From NCBI GenBank assembly GCA_021775955.1, contig JAJFGU010000002.1:1-64000 (forward strand): a stretch of 64,000 nucleotides of DNA, read 5' to 3'. The position numbers were made by a program, and so were the translations under genes. Position 1 is the first letter of the stretch. Each line of letters begins with the position of its first letter. The DNA is from Alphaproteobacteria bacterium. Lineage in GTDB: Bacteria > Pseudomonadota > Alphaproteobacteria > Micavibrionales > Micavibrionaceae. Positions 55,551-64,000 of this stretch are shown piece after piece. The notes beneath the pieces were generated by a model, which had not been told where the DNA came from, did no database searches, and saw nothing but the letters and a program-made list of their open reading frames with translations.

Positions 55551-58500
55551 TTAAGGCACCACAATATTATATTTTGCACCAAGGTATCGTTCAATCGCCT
55601 GACGATCAGCAACAGATAAACTTTCATCAAAGAGCAATATCTCACTAATATCACCATTGAGCGGTCTGGCATTATCATCAAAGTTATTACCAACCGCAAA
55701 GGTCGTGTTTCCATCAACATTCCCCAGGGGAGTCGCTCCGGTTGTAGAGCTGACGGTGTTATCAAAGATTACGCCATCATGACGGATATCTAACGAGCTG
55801 GAGGCAAAATCAAATCCGATAATCGCGGCTGCAGCCGGCGCTGAACCCCCGCTGCTATCATTTCTAAGCGCATTACCTGCGACATCTTCATGGAAAACAA
55901 TATTGTAGTTCTCAGATGAATCCATTTCTAAAGCAATCCCAGGTAACGTGCCTATCCCTCCATTCGGGCGGTGCCTTATGATCGTGGAGCTCGAACCGGA
56001 ATTGTTAACGTCAACAACAACAAACAATGTGTGACCGTTGGCTGACGCTATGCTTATCACTGCGGAGTTCAATGAATCATTCGTGCCATCAAACCTGGCG
56101 ACCGGGAGACCGTTGAGACCAGCAGCCACAAAGGTTGGGCGGCTGCCGGGTGCGCCCTGTAGAACATTTACACCGCCTCCTGATTTATCAACCCATGTTG
56201 CAATTGCACCCGCTGTAATACCGCTTTCAGCCACTCCTTCCGGTGCGCCATCTCCATCAAGGTCATTGCCATCAAGCCAAACAGCCAGGCTCGCAATATC
56301 GACCGGTGCAAAACCGCGGAAATTAAAGGCCGTTGTTGACGCAATGCCTGCATATGGGTTGCCAAACAGGTCATCAAACGCACCGGCATCAATCAAAACA
56401 TAAACATCTGTCGCCAGAGGATAGTCATTGGCCGGATTGATTGTAATGATGGCCGTACCGCCACCAGTGACAAGCCCCGTCGTCACGTCAATCGTTTCAA
56501 GCAAAACATTATCAGCTGTGCGTCTGATTTCTATGTTTCCAACGTTCTTATTCACTGCTTCACTGAACGTAATAATAATGTTTTCAGTCAGAAGAACATC
56601 GACATCATTATCAGCCGGACTAGAATCTGTCGCCGGATTAAAGGTCGGCGGCGTGACGTCGTTGGAAGTTGTAAAGTTAAGCGCTCCGCTCGCTATACCG
56701 GCAAAAGCATTACCCGCGATGTCCCGTATAACGTCAGCCCCAATCACAAAATCATAATCTGTTGTGAGATCAAGAATGCCAGTGGGATTGATCGTGACCA
56801 TGCTACCGGCAATAACAACCTGCGCGTCGCCGATCGGGATAACTGTTGTGCTTGATCCGTCTGTTGTGTCTGTAAGCGTAATATTGCCGATATTGGCCTG
56901 CACATTTTCATCAAAACTTAGAACAATGTTATCAGCCGCACCAAAGGCGGGCTCATTATCCACCGGCGTTGATCCGGTTAGCATAGGTGCTGTCTGATCG
57001 GTGATTGGCACAACGATGGGCGTAAAGGCCGTAATCGCCGGAAGTGTGTTGGTTGTGCCAATAATAGTACCGCCATTCAGGTCCAGATCATTGATGGTGA
57101 TCGCAGCGGCGCCGACATCCCCGGCGATATAAACGTGGCGGAACACCAGTTGCGTCGGCGTGCTGGCCGCCGCGTTATAAGCAAAGGTTCTGGCATTGGC
57201 ATCGATCAAACCATTGATAAACGGTGCACCAGCGACGGTGACTGCTTGTGTGAAGGTAAGCCTCAGATCTGCATTATTGCCAACGAACTGTGGCCCAGTG
57301 ATCAGGGCGGGTGCAACATTAATGAATGGCGCTGATTTATCCGTGGCTGGCGGAGACGGGTTAACCAAATCAAGATTGGTGTAAGCTGCTTCCTGACGCG
57401 TCTCCAGCGCTGGATTAACCAACAACGATGTCGCGCCCGTACCGATGGTCAAGCTCACCACATCAGCCTGATTACCCATTAACACCGCAACTCCAACCGC
57501 TGGCACAACATCAATCAAACCTGCGCGGACCTGAACCGTTGTAATTGCACCATCATCTGTCACATCGATATCCGTCCCGAGCAGGTTAACCGTACCACCC
57601 GGAACATTCACGACGGTGATGCCGCCGCCACTGCCGGAGATAAATTGCACGAAACCGCCATTGGTCGCTGTGACAGTCAGGGTTGTATTGTTAAACTCAA
57701 GAATAACATCACCGCCGCCAGACGCCGAAACATTGGCAATCGCACCATTGCTAAAGGTAATAATGCCAAAGTCACCGTTAGGAACGGTAATGGCTGTGTT
57801 AAAGGGTAAATTAACGCCCGCACCGGTCGCTACCCCGCCCACATCAAACGGCAACCCAACACTCAGCGCACTGAACTGCGCAGTAATGATGGTCGCTAAC
57901 GCAGGCACGGCCTTGAGGCGTTCTTCCACGCGAATGCGATTTTCCCTGCGGACTTTTTCAAAGACTTTAGAGCGCACAGAAGCCCTGCCCGCGGCAGGCT
58001 CCATAGCTGCCAGCACCAGATTAGGCTTATCCTCATCATAAAGCGGAATACGGTATTGCAGCGCCAACTCAACACCATCTCTCCCACCATTTTCTTCAAC
58101 AACAGAACCTTTGAGCGTAAAATTATCATGAACATTATATTCAGCACTGACCTCTAACCCGCGTATATCATCATCCGTCTCACGGAAATATTGATAGCCT
58201 TTTCCAAAGACACTGAGCTCCGGCAGGAACGGTAGCGTATAACCAAGCTCAAGATCATAGCCCTCAAGCGCGCGCTCTTCATACTCAAGGCCATTCGCAT
58301 CACGGCGGCTGTCCTGAAAATCTGTCAGCGGATAATAATAATTGGCCGCCAGATTAAGATCCTGTGCACTGGCATCCACCCCAACGCTCATCCGTGAATG
58401 ATTGTATGGCCATTGGTGATCAAAAAATACATTACCGCCGATCAAATATTTTTTATCAACGGTGAGATAGCGATAGGCCGCACCCATATTGAGCGTATGA

Positions 58501-59711
58501 TGCGCCACGTCATCATTAATATCAACGCTCCGTTCGTTAAGAATACCGCTCCCTTGAAGGAAAACGTTATGTCGTAGGTCGGCAGATTGATAAACTGGCT
58601 GGGTAATCAGAGCGCTGAAATATGAATCCTCAAAATTATTGATGTTATATTCGAGTTCCATATTGCGCAGCGCATAAAGATCACTACGCTTCGCCGCAGC
58701 AAGGCCCGCATCAATAAGGCCGCGCGCACCGGAGAGCATAAAGGCATCCGTTTTATCAGCATAGAAATCACTCGATCCATCTTCCGATCCGGCGCCGGAT
58801 ACAAGATCACCGATCAGGCCCTCAACTGTATTTCTGGTACTCTCACCGATGTTTTTCTTTACGTGATGAATGAAAGTTCTACCCGCACCAGCCTCGCTCG
58901 ATAGCGCCTCAGCCTGCCCCAACTCACGGTCCAAAAACCCGGAGAGGTAAATACTACCGGCGGCTTCAAAAACGTCCTGCCCAAGCGCTACAAGCTGCTC
59001 CCGCGCCACCTCATTACCCTGCCCGGCATTAACGCCATCGCCAACACTGCGCAACGTGTCGACAAAGCGATTACGTGCGACCCCATAGGCCGCCTTTGCT
59101 GCCTGGACACCGGGCGTATCAAGATATTGAGGCTCCAGAGAAAATTGCTCGCCATAAGCATCTATGTTTTGTTGATGCTCAAAAGGACCAGAAAACTCAT
59201 CAGTCAGCGCTAGATCCAAATCCTGAATATTAGCATTGGAAGAACGCGGTAGACGCATCCCCAATGGCTGCAGCATCTTGGGAAGGCCGCGCATTGTAGA
59301 ACTATCAGGCACCTGTGCTACTTGCTGTACGTTATCCGTAGCTTGAGCAGGCGCAAAAGAGGACGATGGTAATTGTGCTCTGCTCGAGATAAAGCACTGC
59401 ATTTCTTGCAGCCTAACATAGCCACACAGCGTTTTAGATTGCGTGTTTGTGAGCTCAGAAATTTCAAGATGGTGCTCTATCAACCCCGACGGTGTCTGGT
59501 AGGTATTCACCCATAACTGGTTACGACGAATATATTGTTTCAAATCAACGGGAATAGCTTCGAAAAATACTTGTGCTTTTTTTTGTGAATTGAACATGCC
59601 AATACGCAAAGATGCCGCCTGATTTTCAAAGGTCGCAGCATAAGCAGATACGCCCACCAAAACGGTAGCGCTGAACAGTAAGAATAGAATTTTAACGCGG
59701 TCAAAAGCCAA
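55551..59711 (-). CDS. Inverse autotransporter adhesin (intimin/invasin-like)
   Basis: 1386 residues. A TTG start with AGGAAG 7 nt upstream is used; no ATG lies near. Order: signal peptide (1-25), an N-terminal segment of unknown fold (26-330), an outer-membrane beta-barrel (about 340-590: EYNINNFEDSYFSALI, GAAYRYLTVDKKYLIGGNVF, DLNLAANYYYPLTDF) ending with NRIRVEERL, typical of invasin/intimin barrels; a FecR-like beta-solenoid (about 630-760: GGTVNLLGTDIDV); two to three Ig-like domains (about 795-1150: SSPADNDVDVLLTENIIITF); and a LamG/concanavalin-like C-terminus (about 1150-1386: ARFDGTNDSLNS, SEILLFDESL). A surface adhesin. Confidence 0.85.
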   Translation of the reverse strand: MAFDRVKILFLLFSATVLVGVSAYAATFENQAASLRIGMFNSQKKAQVFFEAIPVDLKQYIRRNQLWVNTYQTPSGLIEHHLEISELTNTQSKTLCGYVRLQEMQCFISSRAQLPSSSFAPAQATDNVQQVAQVPDSSTMRGLPKMLQPLGMRLPRSSNANIQDLDLALTDEFSGPFEHQQNIDAYGEQFSLEPQYLDTPGVQAAKAAYGVARNRFVDTLRSVGDGVNAGQGNEVAREQLVALGQDVFEAAGSIYLSGFLDRELGQAEALSSEAGAGRTFIHHVKKNIGESTRNTVEGLIGDLVSGAGSEDGSSDFYADKTDAFMLSGARGLIDAGLAAAKRSDLYALRNMELEYNINNFEDSYFSALITQPVYQSADLRHNVFLQGSGILNERSVDINDDVAHHTLNMGAAYRYLTVDKKYLIGGNVFFDHQWPYNHSRMSVGVDASAQDLNLAANYYYPLTDFQDSRRDANGLEYEERALEGYDLELGYTLPFLPELSVFGKGYQYFRETDDDIRGLEVSAEYNVHDNFTLKGSVVEENGGRDGVELALQYRIPLYDEDKPNLVLAAMEPAAGRASVRSKVFEKVRRENRIRVEERLKAVPALATIITAQFSALSVGLPFDVGGVATGAGVNLPFNTAITVPNGDFGIITFSNGAIANVSASGGGDVILEFNNTTLTVTATNGGFVQFISGSGGGITVVNVPGGTVNLLGTDIDVTDDGAITTVQVRAGLIDVVPAVGVAVLMGNQADVVSLTIGTGATSLLVNPALETRQEAAYTNLDLVNPSPPATDKSAPFINVAPALITGPQFVGNNADLRLTFTQAVTVAGAPFINGLIDANARTFAYNAAASTPTQLVFRHVYIAGDVGAAAITINDLDLNGGTIIGTTNTLPAITAFTPIVVPITDQTAPMLTGSTPVDNEPAFGAADNIVLSFDENVQANIGNITLTDTTDGSSTTVIPIGDAQVVIAGSMVTINPTGILDLTTDYDFVIGADVIRDIAGNAFAGIASGALNFTTSNDVTPPTFNPATDSSPADNDVDVLLTENIIITFSEAVNKNVGNIEIRRTADNVLLETIDVTTGLVTGGGTAIITINPANDYPLATDVYVLIDAGAFDDLFGNPYAGIASTTAFNFRGFAPVDIASLAVWLDGNDLDGDGAPEGVAESGITAGAIATWVDKSGGGVNVLQGAPGSRPTFVAAGLNGLPVARFDGTNDSLNSAVISIASANGHTLFVVVDVNNSGSSSTIIRHRPNGGIGTLPGIALEMDSSENYNIVFHEDVAGNALRNDSSGGSAPAAAAIIGFDFASSSLDIRHDGVIFDNTVSSTTGATPLGNVDGNTTFAVGNNFDDNARPLNGDISEILLFDESLSVADRQAIERYLGAKYNIVVP

Positions 59712-59826
59712 GAACAGGCTTCCTAAACTAAGAAAAGTTACAGTTACTCCAGTTTATATTAGCTGAACACCGCTGTATTGTTAATAAGTCAGCGTTTTTT
59801 AACCCACAACTATAGGCACTCCAGCT

Positions 59827-60144
59827 TTAGCAATTACCAGACCTTTGTACCTGAACAGCGCACCAGTAAAACCAGCCCTCCACCTTCCCCTTCATCCCCT
59901 CTATGCCCTGCATGATACAGTTGCGCGCTGTCTCTATGTCCTGTTCTGCATATGTTTGGCTGATTAGGCTTTGAATCTCTATATCCAGCTTCGCCACATA
60001 TAAACGTGCAAGAGCTACGTCCTTTGTGCTCAAGGATATCTTGATTTCTTTATGGGGAAACACCGTATGGAGCGGCTTTGGTAAGGTATAACGATAATAA
60101 AGGTAATTGTCTCGACTATATAGATGACGGTCTACAGCTTTCAT
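59827..60144 (-). pseudogene. Integrase N-terminal fragment
   Basis: About 105 residues from ATG 60144. HLYSRDNYLYYRYTLPKPL and EIKISLSTKDVALARLYVAKL match the N-terminal domain of tyrosine integrases of the DUF6538 type. The catalytic domain (R...HxxR...Y) is missing: the frame ends after QVQRSGNC. Likely a broken integrase at the edge of the mobile region. The frame is open further upstream to 60336, without integrase likeness. Confidence 0.6.
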
Positions 60145-60412
60145 TTTGTACCATTCTTTGTACCAAAAGGTTAACAAGGAATGTCGGTAATATGTGGAAA
60201 GCCTTAGTGAGTCATGCCTCGGAACGAAGTGTAGAGGTATTGGTTGCGGGAGTGCGATCTGATTTAAACCTGCAAGAAGATGGTAGCTCATCTTCAAAAG
60301 TGCAGGAATCGATGGTTGCGGGGGCGTGCAATCCATTTGCCCTGCTGTTCATGTCACCAGACATAGCAGCTCATGTAAGTCGTTATAAATCAAGATATAA
60401 ATCGGCCTAAGT

Positions 60413-60436
60413 GTTGCGGGATCAGTTTCCCGCAAC
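60413..60436. other. Candidate oriT / attenuator hairpin upstream of mobC
   Basis: GTTGCGGGA (60413-60421) and TCCCGCAAC (60428-60436): perfect 9-bp inverted repeat, 6-nt loop, 44 bp before the mobC start. The half GGTTGCGGG recurs at 60243 and 60312. Position ahead of mobC and relaxase is typical for an origin of transfer, but no nick consensus was identified. The rest of 60145-60412 holds no convincing gene. Confidence 0.45.
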
Positions 60437-60479
60437 CACCTGCTGTGTCTGTTTTAATCAAAAACAGGAGGTATTTATC

Positions 60480-60881
60480 ATGGCCAAAGAAAAACGCTAT
60501 GGCGGGAAAGATTTTGTTCCCGTTTCTATTCGTCTCGCTTTTGAAGAAAAAGCGTATTTACAGGAACAGGCTGGTTCTCAGTCGTTAAGCGGTTATATCC
60601 GTTCACAATTACTGAAGGACGCAAAACCTAGAAAGAAACAGCGCAAAAAACGCCGTAAACCAGCATTACGCGAGAAGCAAATGGTGCGCTTGTATGGCCT
60701 GATGTTAAATTCGCGGATTGCCGGAAATCTCAATCAGATAGCCAAAAAGGCCAATAGCGGATCACTAAATCTTTCCGACCCCGAAGAAAAAACGTTTCTG
60801 TTTGGTACACTTGAGGCAGTACAGAGCCTATGCAGTGCCTTCCACAAAGAACTTGGAATCAAGTTTGAAGAGGATGAATAA
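60480..60881 (+). CDS. MobC-like relaxosome accessory protein
   Basis: 133 residues from ATG 60480 with a perfect AGGAGG 8 nt upstream. Ribbon-helix-helix-like N-terminus (VPVSIRLAFEEKAYLQEQA), a very basic linker, and the MobC motif RIAGNLNQIAKKANSGSL. It helps the relaxase at oriT. Its TAA overlaps the relaxase ATG by one base. Confidence 0.8.
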   Translation: MAKEKRYGGKDFVPVSIRLAFEEKAYLQEQAGSQSLSGYIRSQLLKDAKPRKKQRKKRRKPALREKQMVRLYGLMLNSRIAGNLNQIAKKANSGSLNLSDPEEKTFLFGTLEAVQSLCSAFHKELGIKFEEDE

Positions 60882-62179
60882 TGCTGCTCAAGGCTTCTCA
60901 GCGCGGAGGAGCCAAACAACTCGCTAATCACCTCCTTCGCGGCAAAGAAAATGAACATGTTGAAGTGTATGATGTGCGTGGCAGCACATCTGATAACCCG
61001 CATGTTATATTTCAGGAAATGTATGCGCTGAGCAAGGGAACTGAATGCAGACAGTTCATGTTTTCAGTCAGTATGAATCCACCTCTGGATGCTGATGCAC
61101 CGCCAGAATATTTTGAAAACGCTCTGGCAAGTATTGAAAAAGAGATGGGGCTAGAGAATCAGCCGCGTATTGTCGTTTTTCATGAAAAGGAAGGCCGTCG
61201 TCATGCGCATTGCGTTTGGTCACGCATTGATCTGCTGGAGGTGAAGGCAATCAATCTCCCCTTTTACAAGAACAAGCTGAATGAAATTTCCAAGCAGCTT
61301 TATCTGAAACACGGCTGGGAGTTGCCCAAAGGCTATATTGATCGGCAGTATTCTGATCCAACCAATTTCAGCCTTGAAGAATGGCAACAGGCCAAACGTG
61401 CCAAGGAAGATGCTAAAATTCTGAAACGTCTATTTGCTCAGACGTGGCAAGCATCGGATAATAAGCAATCTTACGCTCAAGCCCTCAAAGAATATGGATT
61501 TACACTTGCCCGTGGTGATCGCCGTGGCTATGTCGCGATTGACTACAAAGGTGAAGTCTATTCCCTGAGCCGTTGGGCTGGTGTAAAAACCAAGCAATTG
61601 AAAGAACGCCTTGGTGATCCCGAAAACCTTCCATCCGTTGATGAAGCCAAAACTAATATTGCGCAGAAAGTGACACAAGTGCTTGATGGCCACCTTCAAC
61701 AGGTCAGAAATCACTGGCAAGCCAAGCTCAAACCGCTCCGGCGTGTTGTGCGCACAATGCGTAATCAGCATGACACTGAACGCAAACGCTTACAGGAAGA
61801 ACAAAAGAAACGGTGGGAGCATGAAGAGAAACTTCGTATCCAACGTCTGCCAAAAGGCATAAAAGGCTTATGGCACCGTGTAACAGGAAAGTATCAGAAA
61901 GTCCGCGCCCTCAATGAAAAAGATACAAGACGCGCCATAGAACGTGATCAGGCAGAAAAACAAGAGTTGATAACACGGCAACTAAAAGAGCGACAAAAAT
62001 TACAGAAGAAACTGCAAGGGCTGCGCTATGAAAGAAATGAGGCCATGCTGTCTCTACGGCTGGATATTGGCCAATATTTGGACATGCAAGGCAAGGAAAA
62101 TCCAAGCCTTACCGATAAACTCAGCGAAAAACTGAAAAACCAAGATCGTGATAATCCAGATTTTGATAGGGAAATATAA
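60881..62179 (+). CDS. Relaxase/mobilization nuclease
   Basis: 432 residues. The N-terminal relaxase domain shows the three-His metal site: FHEKEGRRHAHCVWSRID (H101, H108, H110). The remainder (about 250-432) is a long basic coiled coil. It nicks DNA at oriT to start conjugal transfer. TraG/T4SS genes are not visible, so this would be a mobilizable, not self-transmissible, element. Confidence 0.88.
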   Translation: MLLKASQRGGAKQLANHLLRGKENEHVEVYDVRGSTSDNPHVIFQEMYALSKGTECRQFMFSVSMNPPLDADAPPEYFENALASIEKEMGLENQPRIVVFHEKEGRRHAHCVWSRIDLLEVKAINLPFYKNKLNEISKQLYLKHGWELPKGYIDRQYSDPTNFSLEEWQQAKRAKEDAKILKRLFAQTWQASDNKQSYAQALKEYGFTLARGDRRGYVAIDYKGEVYSLSRWAGVKTKQLKERLGDPENLPSVDEAKTNIAQKVTQVLDGHLQQVRNHWQAKLKPLRRVVRTMRNQHDTERKRLQEEQKKRWEHEEKLRIQRLPKGIKGLWHRVTGKYQKVRALNEKDTRRAIERDQAEKQELITRQLKERQKLQKKLQGLRYERNEAMLSLRLDIGQYLDMQGKENPSLTDKLSEKLKNQDRDNPDFDREI

Positions 62180-62182
62180 ACA

Positions 62183-62515
62183 TCAAAATAAAGCCATTTG
62201 CTTGTCGCTTGGATCGGCAATGCCGAACACAATCCGGGCCATCTTTACCGTTTTCTGACCTTCAAAAATTGGCTGATCCATATAAGGATTAATGTTTTGC
62301 CAGCCAGCCCAGATTTTTAGACCTGAGCCTTCATAGGCGATGCTTAACGCATCTCGGCCACCGCTACCTCCTGCAATTCCTAATTCATAGCGCAGTGCCT
62401 GTGATAATTGTTCATCTGTTAAGCCTATTTCTGCACGCTCTTTCCAACGGTTTTCAGCGTCCTGCATATTGTTTACAGCGCGGATGAATGCTTTCTTTTT
62501 ATCGTCATTTGTCAT
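62183..62515 (-). CDS. Hypothetical protein of the mobile region
   Basis: 110 residues, soluble, no recognised motif. Convergent with the relaxase and 12 bp after the ArdA-like gene in the same direction. Likely accessory to the element. Confidence 0.5.
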   Translation of the reverse strand: MTNDDKKKAFIRAVNNMQDAENRWKERAEIGLTDEQLSQALRYELGIAGGSGGRDALSIAYEGSGLKIWAGWQNINPYMDQPIFEGQKTVKMARIVFGIADPSDKQMALF

Positions 62516-62527
62516 GATTTTGCCCTC

Positions 62528-63085
62528 CTATGCCATGCGGTAAATGTAATTGGTGCCATTCAGGCGGATTTCCGTGTAATCCATGCCTAAATCGCGTGCG
62601 ATAGCGTCATAGTCCAGATAAAAGCGGATGTTTTCAGGAATTTCACCGAAGAAACCTTCGTCGATAAATTGCTCAGCAAGATCACGCAAAGTATCCAGCT
62701 CATAAAGATCAATATCGAAGTCATCTGGATCATCACTTTCAGGATCGAAGCTATAACCAGCCTCGCCTACGGCGATAATCACCTTGATTTTCTGGTCGTC
62801 ATCCCAGTCTTCGCATGCGGTAAAGTAGTGGTTAAAATTTCCTTGATGTACGCTCAGGGCTTTAAAGAGGTCACAGTCAAGATCGTCACCATCAATGAAC
62901 TGGATTTCATATTCTTCAACTTCGTCACCGTAATCATTCTTATGATTAGTGGATTTTTGTTCGTACTCCTCAAGGCTTCGGAAATAAAACCCGCTTGCGG
63001 AAATGTCGTAAGGTTGAGCGTGAAGTTTAATTTCAGATGTTTGTGTTTCAATTTGGCTGGTTTGAATATGGTCTAAGTTTTCCAT
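62528..63085 (-). CDS. ArdA-like antirestriction protein
   Basis: 185 residues, strongly acidic. YDISASGFYFRSLEEYEQK at the start and the C-terminal FYLDYDAIARDLGMDYTEI...YIYRM match the ArdA family, DNA mimics that block type I restriction enzymes when elements enter a new host. This supports the mobile character of the region. Confidence 0.75.
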   Translation of the reverse strand: MENLDHIQTSQIETQTSEIKLHAQPYDISASGFYFRSLEEYEQKSTNHKNDYGDEVEEYEIQFIDGDDLDCDLFKALSVHQGNFNHYFTACEDWDDDQKIKVIIAVGEAGYSFDPESDDPDDFDIDLYELDTLRDLAEQFIDEGFFGEIPENIRFYLDYDAIARDLGMDYTEIRLNGTNYIYRMA

Positions 63086-63345
63086 GATATTCTCCGTTTC
63101 TTTGGGTTGTTATCGAACGCCAAAAAGAAGGACGGGGGTTTGAGACTCCTGTGCATGGTCAACACGGAACCTTGGAGCGGGCAGCACCATTGCACTGGCG
63201 TCGCCCTCGGCCATAAAGGCGGTCATAAACGATAACAGCGCCAAAAAACGGCAAGAATTCAGAAGGAAATAGGCATTTATTTATATGACGGACATATTGT
63301 AATCTGCATAAAATTAATTGTTTGCCTATCTATGATTACCTAGCT

Positions 63346-64000
63346 CTACTCCCAAGATGATACAGAAATAATTGGAGTTAATTCTTTAACGGGATACAAG
63401 AGAACTAGAATATTGTAAGTCGTGTCAAAGGCTTCGGCCAAGCATTCATGAATCTGTCCGTTCTTATCTTGAATTCTGACGGGCGTTGGATAGGTCATTT
63501 TTCTTCCAACTGGAACAGCGTCCCATAAAAAATGCTCTTGATTGATAACTTGGTCATTAGGCAAACCGAACCCTTCTATAAAACGCGACGAGGCTTCTAT
63601 TCTTCTAACATAAGCCTGCGCTCCAAAATCAGGTAAAAACTGCATCGGTTCTAAAATAAAAACAGCACAAGCTCTCTCATTGGTTCTGGCATATTCTCTT
63701 GTTGAAGCATACAAAGACGCGCCAAATTGCTTTGCGAGCTTCATCGGCGTTTTAATTCCAAACTCGTGATCTGCGGCGTGCTCTCCAAATGTATTGCCTT
63801 TAAATAATATATATCGAGCAAAATTATTTGCTTCGCGCTCGAATTGATCTGCGGTATCTGGCGAAAGTGTCTTTTCACAATCCTGAAAAAATCGAAATAT
63901 TTTTCGATGTGTTGGAATATCGTGATGACCAGTCTCATGCAATTTTAAAAAATTTTGTTTAGAAACGACAACGCTATCATCAATGTGAATGATACTTTCC
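63346..64000 (-). CDS. ImmA/IrrE-family metallopeptidase, partial (runs off right edge)
   Basis: The frame stays open to the window end; at least 218 residues are seen and the N-terminus is missing. Zinc motif: LHETGHHDI (HExxH), with third ligand in FEREANNFARYILF. IrrE/ImmA peptidases commonly cleave repressors in mobile elements or in toxin-antitoxin-like switches; a partner XRE repressor would be expected just outside the window. ESIIHIDDSVVVSKQNFLK precedes the motif. Confidence 0.8.
   Translation of the reverse strand, partial: ESIIHIDDSVVVSKQNFLKLHETGHHDIPTHRKIFRFFQDCEKTLSPDTADQFEREANNFARYILFKGNTFGEHAADHEFGIKTPMKLAKQFGASLYASTREYARTNERACAVFILEPMQFLPDFGAQAYVRRIEASSRFIEGFGLPNDQVINQEHFLWDAVPVGRKMTYPTPVRIQDKNGQIHECLAEAFDTTYNILVLLYPVKELTPIISVSSWE

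Noticed and set aside
60192-60410. Open frame of about 72 codons (from an ATG at 60192) before mobC
   Set aside because: No Shine-Dalgarno, no recognisable family, and it ends beside the candidate oriT hairpin; probably non-coding.
63086-63345. Gap between the ArdA-like gene and the ImmA/IrrE gene
   Set aside because: Looked for tRNA, repeat or small gene; saw none that I could support.
1-64000. CRISPR arrays, rRNA genes and complete insertion sequences
   Set aside because: None seen; the only regular repeats are the palindromic families and none has spaced direct repeats of CRISPR type.

Overview
The window looks like chromosome from a motile Gram-negative alphaproteobacterium of moderate GC. 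Pointers are an alphaproteobacterial-type elongator tRNA-Met, a FliA-class flagellar sigma factor, a chemoreceptor, a CheD homologue, Sua5/AnmK/MnmA/TypA housekeeping genes, outer-membrane export features, and several families of short palindromic repeats, two of which sit inside protein-coding genes as in Rickettsiales and relatives. I cannot name the genus from sequence alone. Gene density is high, with many 1-20 bp overlaps and a few small AT-richer orphan genes between housekeeping genes.

Layout. 0-10.7 kb: RimK-like ligase, TetR regulator, MscS channel, AhpC peroxiredoxin, TrhO with two acylphosphatases, an ECF-sigma/EF-hand/metal-resistance operon, a dicarboxylate symporter and an AMIN lipoprotein. 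10.8-18.6 kb: membrane protein, MraY/WecA-type transferase, MnmC split into two genes (mnmC oxidoreductase and mnmD methyltransferase), M3 oligopeptidase, CtlX-like amidinotransferase. 18.7-24.3 kb: degenerate CheD followed by a nucleotide-sugar cluster (ManC-like, Fcl, Gmd, UDP-GlcA 4-epimerase) that would supply GDP-fucose and acidic sugars to surface polysaccharide. 24.3-29.7 kb: Sua5, AnmK, TyrS, and a FliA-type sigma factor with a long duplicated C-terminal extension. 30-38.9 kb: AsmA/YhdP-like protein, Bcp, alpha/beta hydrolase, an Rrf2-IscS-ferredoxin iron-sulfur group, MnmA and tRNA-Met. 39-49 kb: TypA, a chemoreceptor, EF-hand and CDGSH proteins, an Hpt/response-regulator pair, an MTAN-like nucleosidase and a giant LplT-PlsC-Aas fusion. 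49.4-54.2 kb: a CusB/CusA Cu(I)/Ag(I) efflux operon. 54.2-59.7 kb: HTTM membrane protein pair and a large inverse-autotransporter adhesin. 59.8-64 kb: a mobile-element segment (integrase remnant, MobC, relaxase, ArdA-like antirestriction protein, ImmA/IrrE peptidase running off the right edge).

Most noteworthy: (1) the sigma factor carrying two tandem copies of a roughly 115-residue C-terminal module; (2) three palindromic repeat families, one inserted in frame in mnmC and another in frame in mnmD, with paired compensatory changes between the two copies of the 64-bp family; (3) a CheD homologue without its catalytic residues, an alpha/beta hydrolase whose nucleophile position is Glu, and an Rrf2 regulator lacking most Fe-S cysteines; (4) a consensus TTGACA-N17-TATAAT promoter with no obvious conventional gene behind it, and a candidate minus-strand small RNA upstream of the RimK-like gene. 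All functional calls are by reading motifs; no database search was run.
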